In this document: one piece after another, positions 58,573-64,000 of the stretch
Numbering within the stretch: position 1 is the stretch's first letter
Layout: each line of letters starts with the position of its first letter
Assembly (NCBI GenBank): GCA_046351455.1
Contig: JAXLYM010000004.1
Span: 434,001-498,000 of the forward strand
Direction of reading: 5' to 3'
Source of the DNA: JADJRH01 sp046351455
GTDB taxonomy: Bacteria > Myxococcota_A > Polyangia > Polyangiales > Polyangiaceae
DNA: 64,000 bases
Translations under genes and position numbers: made by a program
The notes under the pieces: generated by a model
What the model was told of the DNA's origin: nothing
Databases searched by the model: none
Seen by the model: the letters and a program-made list of their open reading frames with translations, nothing else

Positions 58573-61296
58573 ATGAGCGAGACCGACGATCGCGATCGCG
58601 CTGACGAAGAGCCCGCCCCCACGGAGGAAGCGTCCGCGGAGAAGGCGCCCCGAGAGGAAGCCTCCGCGGAGAAGGCGCCCGAAGAGAAGGCGCCCGAAGG
58701 CGAAGAGCCCGCCTCCATCGAGGAGCCGCCCGCGAGCGAAGAGCCTGCAAAAGCAGCGTTTCGCGCGCCCGAGGAGGACGAGGACCCGACGCTCGTCCCC
58801 GACGGCAACCCGCTGCGCGTCTCCCGCGGCCTCGCGATCCTGATCCCGAGCGTGCTCGTCGCGTTCTTCTTGATGGCGATCCAGAGCCAGCTCCGGTTCG
58901 GCGTCCCCATCGCCACATGCGCCATCTTCTGCGCCGCGATCGGCGCGCTCGATCTCCTCGGCACCTTCGACGATCCGGACGTGCGCGTGGCGCACACCAC
59001 GACGATCGGCGCGCTCGCAAAGCCCCTCGGCCTCGCGGCGTTCGGCTTCTTCGGCACGTGGATCCTGATCTCGCTCGCGGTGTCGGGCGTGCTCGGCCCC
59101 GCGATGCTGGCGCCGCTCGTGCCGGCGCATTTCCTCGTGTTCGTGGTCGGCGTCTTCAAGACGGCGGAGGCGCTCGGCGTCTACCGCGACGACCCGATCC
59201 CGATGCACCGTCGCCACGGCTTCTGGCTCGTCACGATCAGCACGTTGATCCTCTTGCCGATGCTCGGGAGCCACTCGCTCTCGGATCCGTGGGAGACGCA
59301 TTACGGCGAGGTCTCGCGCGAGATCTTGTCGCGCAACGACTGGATCAGCACGTGGTGGGCGCAGGAGAACTGGTTCTGGTCGAAGCCGGTGCTCGACTTC
59401 TGGATGCAGGCGCTCGCGATGGCGACGTTCGGCGTGCGCTACCAGCCGGGCCAGATGCTCTCGGGCTTCGCGGAGGGCCGGGAGCCGTGGCCCGAATGGG
59501 CGGTGCGCTTCCCGATCTTCCTCGTGACGCTCGTCGCCGGATACCTTCTTTACAAGGCGATCGCGAAGGTGTTCGGCCGCCGCGCCGGCTTCCTCGGCGG
59601 CCTCGTGCTGGTGACGATGCCGCAGTGGTTCATGGTGTCGCACCAGACGATGACCGACATGCCGTTCCTCGCGACGATGGCCGCGGCGATGGCGTGCGTG
59701 CTCCTCGGCATCCACACGAACGGCGACGAAGAGGTCCGCAGCTACGAGGTCGCGATCGGCTCGCTGAAGGTGCGTCTCACCGCGTACCACCTCGTGATCG
59801 GCGCCGTGATCGCCTGTGCGCTCCCGCAGATCCTGTACCTCTTCTCGCGCAACTTCGACCCTGCGCACGTCCGTTTCCACGGCGACGCGTTCATGTACGG
59901 ATCCCCCGGCAACTGCGGCCTCCCCGGCAACGACGCGTGCAAGCCGCAGATCCCGGTGCTCACGGGTTTGCAGCCGTCGCTTCAAGCGGTGTTGTGGGTG
60001 CAGGCGCTCGGCCTCTTCCTGTATGCGAACTGGGGAGAGCGCCGATTGAAGCGCTTGTTCTTCATCGCAGCGTGGCTGTTCGCGGCCTTGTCGACGCTCG
60101 GAAAAGGCCCCGCGGGCGTGGTTCTCCCGATCGGCTGCGCGCTCGCGTACATCGTGGTCTCACGCCGTCACCGTGATTTGCTGGAGATGGAGCTGACGAG
60201 CGGCCTCTTGATTCTGCTGTGCGTGGCGTTGCCCTGGTACCTCGCGATGTACGCGCGTCACGGACAGGGCTTCACGGACCGCCTCATCTTCCATGACATG
60301 TTCAAGCGCGCGTTCACGCACGTGCACGACACGAACGAGGGCGACGACACGAGCTTCCGTTATTACGTGTGGCAGCTCGGTTATGCGACGTTCCCGTGGA
60401 GCGGAGTCGCGCCGCTCGCGCTGGTGACGTGGATGAAGCGCCGCGAGGAGAAGAGCGCGCAGGCGGACGCGGGCGTGTTCCTCGCGATGTGGTTCGGCCT
60501 CAGCTTCGCGCTCTTCTCGCTGATGCCGACGAAGTTCCACCATTACATCCTGCCGGCCGTCCCGCCGATTGCCATGCTGACCGGCGTCTTGTTGGACGAC
60601 GCGATCCGGACAGCCGAGGACGCGGCGGGAGATGCGCTGTTGCGCCGCCGGTTCGAGCAGGCGCTGTACGGCGCGGTGGCGTTGATCGGAGGCCTCTGCG
60701 TCTTCGTGGTGGGCACGGACATCGCGCAGGCCCGCGAGGACATGCCGAACCAGGCGCGTCTGATCCAGCTCTTCACGTACAACTACAAGCGACCGTGGCC
60801 GGCGAGCCTCGATTTCCGCCCGACTTTGTGGCTCTTCATCGCGGCGGCGGTGGTCTTCACGCTCGCGCTCGTGGTGGTGTGGATCCGCAAATACGCGGTG
60901 GTGGCCTTGTCGGTGGTGGCGGTGGCGTTCGCGATGTGGACGCTGGACGTCTATTTCGTGAAGGCCAGTCCGCACTGGGGCCAGCGCGAGGTGATCGCGG
61001 CGTACGTGAAGGAGAGCACGAAGATCGAGGGCCCGCTGATCGCCTATCAGATGAACTGGAAGGGCGAGAACTTCTACACGGGCAACCACATCCCGGCCTT
61101 CGTGACGAGCGGCAAGAAGTTCACCGACTACATGTCGGAGCTGAAGAAGCAGGGCAAGAAGACGTTCTACTTCGTGACGGAGCCCCACCGCACAGGCGTC
61201 CTGAACAACGAGCTAGGCCAGCCACGCGTCTTCGACAAGGTGACGACCACCGAGCTGAACAACAAGTTCGTGCTGGTCCGCGCCCGGTTCGACTGA
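58573..61296 (+). CDS. ArnT/PMT-type glycosyltransferase (GT39-like)
   Basis: A 907-residue integral membrane protein. An acidic N-terminal ~75 residues with EEASAEKAPEEK-like repeats precede many membrane helices. The first loop has the ArnT/PMT signature region: HYGEVSREILSRNDWISTWW and AQENWFWSKPVLDFWMQALA, with acidic residues at the expected place. The enzyme should transfer a sugar from a lipid carrier to an acceptor such as lipid A. Substrate unknown. It follows the DUF1304 gene after 25 bases and is probably co-transcribed with it. Confidence 0.8.
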   Translation: MSETDDRDRADEEPAPTEEASAEKAPREEASAEKAPEEKAPEGEEPASIEEPPASEEPAKAAFRAPEEDEDPTLVPDGNPLRVSRGLAILIPSVLVAFFLMAIQSQLRFGVPIATCAIFCAAIGALDLLGTFDDPDVRVAHTTTIGALAKPLGLAAFGFFGTWILISLAVSGVLGPAMLAPLVPAHFLVFVVGVFKTAEALGVYRDDPIPMHRRHGFWLVTISTLILLPMLGSHSLSDPWETHYGEVSREILSRNDWISTWWAQENWFWSKPVLDFWMQALAMATFGVRYQPGQMLSGFAEGREPWPEWAVRFPIFLVTLVAGYLLYKAIAKVFGRRAGFLGGLVLVTMPQWFMVSHQTMTDMPFLATMAAAMACVLLGIHTNGDEEVRSYEVAIGSLKVRLTAYHLVIGAVIACALPQILYLFSRNFDPAHVRFHGDAFMYGSPGNCGLPGNDACKPQIPVLTGLQPSLQAVLWVQALGLFLYANWGERRLKRLFFIAAWLFAALSTLGKGPAGVVLPIGCALAYIVVSRRHRDLLEMELTSGLLILLCVALPWYLAMYARHGQGFTDRLIFHDMFKRAFTHVHDTNEGDDTSFRYYVWQLGYATFPWSGVAPLALVTWMKRREEKSAQADAGVFLAMWFGLSFALFSLMPTKFHHYILPAVPPIAMLTGVLLDDAIRTAEDAAGDALLRRRFEQALYGAVALIGGLCVFVVGTDIAQAREDMPNQARLIQLFTYNYKRPWPASLDFRPTLWLFIAAAVVFTLALVVVWIRKYAVVALSVVAVAFAMWTLDVYFVKASPHWGQREVIAAYVKESTKIEGPLIAYQMNWKGENFYTGNHIPAFVTSGKKFTDYMSELKKQGKKTFYFVTEPHRTGVLNNELGQPRVFDKVTTTELNNKFVLVRARFD

Positions 61297-61297
61297 C

Positions 61298-62077
61298 CTA
61301 CTTGTCGCCGCCTGGGGTGGCCGGCTTCGTCTCTTCCGCTGGGGGAGCCAGCTCCTCCGTCTGGCCCGCGCGGCGAGCGGACGGACGCACCTTGTCGGCC
61401 AGCTCGGTCTCGCCCGCGAACATGAAGAGCCCGACCAGGAGATTGGCCACGCGGCGGAACACGTCATCGTAGGTTTCGAGGGCCTTGTTCCGGTCGGCCA
61501 GCGTGCCCTGCGCCTCGCGGGCCTCTCTCGCGACGTCCTTGTTCGCCGCGTCCAGCCGCTCGCGGATCTCGTCGATCTGATCGGCAGTCTCGGCGGGAGA
61601 CCAGGTCACCTTCGTCTTGCCCCGTTGCGGAGGGGGGAGCGCCGACTTCTTGCGGAGAGCCTTGGAGACCTCGCCCGCGAAGCGCCAGAGCACGACCGGA
61701 TCGGAGGGAGTCTCTGTCGAGAAGCCGAGCTCCTTGGTCACCTTGGCGCCGTAGACGCCGGCCACGAGGTTGCGCAGGCTCACCAGCTCTTCGGACAGCT
61801 CCGCCTTCGTCTCGTCGCGGCGGGCGCGCGGCTCGGCGTCGTCGGCCAGCTCGTGGGAATGCGCCTCGTCCGTGCGCACCATCTCGTCCTTCGCGCGCTC
61901 CAGCCACCCGGCGAGGTGGAGCATGAGCGCCTCCACATCGGCCGGCTCCTGATTCTTCTTCAGCATGGGTGACAGCATGTCTTTGGTGGACTTGCCGACC
62001 CGGGGCGCGTGCGTCGTGGCAGCGAAGATGACAGCCTGAGCGCTCTTCTGGCGATCCGTGACCTGCTTCGAGGACAT
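61298..62077 (-). CDS. Helical hypothetical protein
   Basis: A 259-residue soluble protein, mostly amphipathic helix (for example VEALMLHLAGWLERAKDEMV, then SDPVVLWRFAGEVSKALRKK and TADQIDEIRERLDAANKDVA), with a Pro/Lys tail. No family is recognised. AAGGA lies seven bases before the ATG at 62075-62077. It is convergent with the glycosyltransferase gene. Confidence 0.55.
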   Translation of the reverse strand: MSSKQVTDRQKSAQAVIFAATTHAPRVGKSTKDMLSPMLKKNQEPADVEALMLHLAGWLERAKDEMVRTDEAHSHELADDAEPRARRDETKAELSEELVSLRNLVAGVYGAKVTKELGFSTETPSDPVVLWRFAGEVSKALRKKSALPPPQRGKTKVTWSPAETADQIDEIRERLDAANKDVAREAREAQGTLADRNKALETYDDVFRRVANLLVGLFMFAGETELADKVRPSARRAGQTEELAPPAEETKPATPGGDK

Positions 62078-62311
62078 GGGGGATCCTTTCTCCCGTTGTG
62101 TTGCTTTTTCCTGCGGTCCTGACCTCCCCAAAGAGGGCGACCGCAACTCGATGTTACGGAACGAGGCGCGCGAGGGAAGAGAAATGGACAGCGTCAGGGA
62201 TACAAATAGACTCCTCCCCGGACCCCACATCGGAGTTGAATGTGCGAGGGCAGAGGGTGCTGATTTGGTGTGAACGCTGACGCGTTCGTTGGAGAGCGAC
62301 GTCTTCTCGGT

Positions 62312-62647
62312 GCTCCAGATCGGGTTTGGCGGACCGCCAAAACCACTTTGGACGCTCCAGATCGGGTTTGGCGGACCGCCAAAAGCATGTTGGGTGCTCC
62401 AGATCGAGTTTGGCGGACCGCCAAAGGGGTTCTGGGCGCTCCGGATCGCGTCCGGCGGATCGCCAGAGGCGTTGAGGGGGCTCCGGATCGGGTTTGGCGG
62501 ACCGCCAAAGGGGTTCTGGGCGCTCCGGATCGCGTCCGGCGGATCGCCAGAGGCGTTGGGGAGGCTCCAGATCGGATTTGGCGGATCGCCACGATGGATC
62601 AGGACCGTGGAGATCGGGTTTGGCGGCTCGAAGGGGCCTTTCGAGGC
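62312..62647 (+). repeat. Eight-unit tandem array, 42-base period
   Basis: Units start at 62312, 62354, 62396, 62438, 62480, 62522, 62564 and 62606. Each begins GCTCC(A/G)GATCG and carries a palindrome of the TTTGGCGGACCGCCAAA type (first at 62325-62341). Units 3-4 are repeated as 5-6, showing an 84-base duplication. The period is a multiple of three, so several frames stay open and no single protein is preferred. The array lies between the stop of the 62647 gene and the promoter of the 61298 gene. Confidence 0.9.
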
Positions 62648-63450
62648 TACCGCGACCGCTTCTCGTCCGGGAGATCCTCCCAGTAAGGTGTGGCGAGGGG
62701 GGCTCCGGTTTGTGGATCGAAGCGAATCAATCGCCGCCGCGGAGAGGACGTCTCTTGTGGGGACGCCACCGGAGGGACTGCCGGCGATGTGACGGCCGCG
62801 CGCGCCGGTGCGGGCGGCGCCGGTGCGGCCTTGCGAGCACGGAGGAACGCGACGAGGTCCAGCTCGACCGTCTCTGTCCCGTCCAGGGAACGCGTCTTCG
62901 GGGGGCTCGCGGACGGAGCCGTGGGGACAGCCATCTTGCTGGAGGCGGACGCGTCGAACGGGACAGAAGGCTTCAGGACTTGGTGGAGGTCGATGGGGCC
63001 AGTCTCTGCCCAGTGAGCGGCGCGCGCCGGCTCCGCGGGTGGCGCCTGCACGGGTTCCGGCGCGGACGGGGCAGGCTCCTGCGGTTTCATGAAGCTCGGG
63101 ACGATCAACCGGGCAGGCTCAAGGACAGCATGTAAGGGAATGGCGTGCTCCGATGCGGTCTGTTCGCCCTGAATAGCCGGAGACGGCGCCGGCTCCATGG
63201 AACGGAGAGGCGAATCGGCAGGTCGGCGCACAGCCGTGTAGGCATCGGCGAAACGCACGCGGAGGTCCGTCGTGTCGTGCAAAAGGCGCGCTGCCCATTG
63301 CTCTTGGAGCACGCCAAACGCTTGCTCGGTTATGCCCTCCGAAGCGAAGACGGCGCCGCGATCCGCGAACGGATCGTCAAGCTGCGCCAAAACGATGGCG
63401 AAGGACTCAATCGATTCGGCGGGGGACCGGCGGGTCGTGCGGGGAGCCAT
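62647..63450 (-). CDS. Disordered T6SS-associated-type protein with shared linear motifs
   Basis: A 267-residue protein, mostly Ala/Pro-rich and disordered after an initial ~75-residue helical part (SIESFAIVLAQLDDPFADRG, then TEQAFGVLQEQWAARLLHDT). It contains short segments near residues 100, 150 and 190 (IPLHAVLEPARLIVPSF, PIDLHQVLKPSVPFD, TVELDLVAFLRARKA) that resemble those in the DUF2169 protein at 35788. It lies opposite a PAAR gene. GAGGA precedes the ATG by ten bases. No domain family is recognised. A T6SS accessory role is inferred from the shared motifs and the PAAR neighbour. Confidence 0.6.
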   Translation of the reverse strand: MAPRTTRRSPAESIESFAIVLAQLDDPFADRGAVFASEGITEQAFGVLQEQWAARLLHDTTDLRVRFADAYTAVRRPADSPLRSMEPAPSPAIQGEQTASEHAIPLHAVLEPARLIVPSFMKPQEPAPSAPEPVQAPPAEPARAAHWAETGPIDLHQVLKPSVPFDASASSKMAVPTAPSASPPKTRSLDGTETVELDLVAFLRARKAAPAPPAPARAAVTSPAVPPVASPQETSSPRRRLIRFDPQTGAPLATPYWEDLPDEKRSR

Positions 63451-63776
63451 AGGGCAAGTCCTCTGGTTTGAAGATGCCTTCTGAACACTCTCGTTGTCAA
63501 GCCGGCTTTCTGGGCCGCATGGTCTCCTATTCGCTGCTGCCTGACCTTTCGTTCGTTCTCTCTAGACGGAGGGTTTCTCCGCACAAGCCGGCGCGCTTTT
63601 TCAGAATTCGTCACTTGGCCAAAAAGAAATTGGGTCACCGCTGAAAGGCTGAGCGCATGGGCAGGACCGCGTCAGAGAATCCTTCTCCGAGGTGGGCGAT
63701 CGCGAAACAAAAGTGCTTGTCGATGGGCGATGTGTGCTGATAAGAAAATGCCAGGTGGAGGCGAACGGAGGAAGCG
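63451..63776. other. Intergenic region between divergent genes
   Basis: No gene is seen in these 326 bases. It is the shared upstream region of the 62647 gene and the PAAR gene, with lower G+C than the neighbourhood, so promoters for both should lie here. I see no sigma-54 consensus and no clear sigma-70 pair. Confidence 0.5.
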
Positions 63777-64000
63777 ATGTTGCCTGCCGCGAGAAAAGAC
63801 GATGCGTTTGCCTGCCCCGCTCACGGCGGGGGATGCATTCAAGGCCCCTGCGCACCGCTGGTCCTGATCGAGGGTCAGCCGGCGGCGCGCGTCGGGGACG
63901 GGGGGCCGTGCGGCGCGGAGGCCGTGCCCGACACCATCCTTCGCGGGAACCCGCTGGTGTTGATCGGCGGGGCTCCGGCGGCCGGAGTGACTCACTCCAT
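63777..64000 (+). CDS. PAAR-domain protein, N-terminal part
   Basis: 74 codons from ATG at 63777 to the window edge. PAAR features: D-D-A-F-A-C-P-A-H near the start, G-G-G-C-I-Q-G-P, LVLIEGQPAARVGDGGPCG and RGNPLVLIGGAPAAGVTHS. The His/Cys positions that bind Zn are present. GGAGG lies six bases before the ATG. PAAR proteins cap the T6SS spike and may carry effector domains, which would lie beyond the window. The gene is divergent from the motif-sharing gene at 62647. Confidence 0.85.
   Translation, partial: MLPAARKDDAFACPAHGGGCIQGPCAPLVLIEGQPAARVGDGGPCGAEAVPDTILRGNPLVLIGGAPAAGVTHS

Noticed and set aside
62312..62647. CRISPR array
   Set aside because: No unique spacers; the variable parts also repeat between units, and no cas genes are seen.
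62270..62686. Repeat protein encoded by the 42-base array (14-residue units, either strand)
   Set aside because: The period is a multiple of three, so frames on both strands stay open; no ribosome site and no preferred frame. Kept as a DNA repeat only.

Overview
The window is very GC-rich (about two thirds G+C by eye, with strong G/C third positions) and carries about 57 protein genes or gene pieces, a tRNA-Leu and an SRP RNA. Several features point to a myxobacterium-type organism (Myxococcota, probably Polyangiales): many FHA proteins, a Hanks-type Ser/Thr kinase, PilZ and SpoIIE/FHA regulators, Omp85 and DUF3540/DUF2169/pentapeptide-repeat proteins. This placement is inference; there is no rRNA or marker gene in the window to prove it.

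Layout. 1-14.4 kb: kinase start, DUF309, ECF sigma factor, CAP-domain lipid/secreted protein, TetR, a sigma-32-type factor preceded by six copies of a palindrome of constant geometry, SRP RNA, dCMP deaminase with purD, serA with a small SCP2-like partner, two tandem FHA paralogues, a DciA-like protein and tRNA-Leu. 14.5-24.5 kb: phosphate block with an orphan OmpR-type regulator facing phoU, the tightly overlapping pstSCAB-phoU operon, two Uma2-type genes (one truncated), a VF530 protein, a low-GC patch, and phoR/phoB. PHO boxes lie in front of pstS and phoB, so the pst transporter and its two-component system appear to form one regulon. 24.5-32.2 kb: electron transport, with a Rieske protein, a cytochrome b fused to two c-type haem domains (it seems to lack both ligands of the N-side b haem), an Omp85 protein on the opposite strand, and a large membrane HdrD/GlpC-type Fe-S protein with a His/Asp-rich insert.

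32.4-45.2 kb: a GNAT-like/haem-oxygenase-like fusion, a V4R-like protein, and then a type VI secretion (T6SS) spike cassette on the + strand: DUF3540, small protein, DUF2169-pentapeptide fusion, VgrG with a low-GC tail, a small membrane protein, a second DUF2169-pentapeptide fusion, a pentapeptide protein and a DUF4150 PAAR-like tip. T6SS sheath, tube and baseplate genes are absent. A second fragment of T6SS type sits at the right edge: a PAAR gene cut by the window end, divergent from a disordered protein that shares a short linear motif with the first DUF2169 fusion. 45.2-62 kb: PilZ/GNAT-like protein, polysaccharide export lipoprotein, FHA-GAF-SpoIIE phosphatase, hutH, a beta-barrel outer membrane protein, a Cys-rich lipoprotein, a stand-alone biotinyl carrier translationally coupled to a D-cysteine desulfhydrase-type enzyme, TetR, a DUF1304 protein and an ArnT-type glycosyltransferase. 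An eight-unit 42-bp tandem array occupies 62312-62647.

The signals I rate most worth following are the palindrome array at the sigma-32 gene (5247-5548), the loss of N-side haem ligands in the cytochrome b, and the shared linear motif linking the two T6SS-type loci. Three copies of a hairpin element (near 7.4, 9.5 and 29.2 kb) form a dispersed intergenic repeat family.
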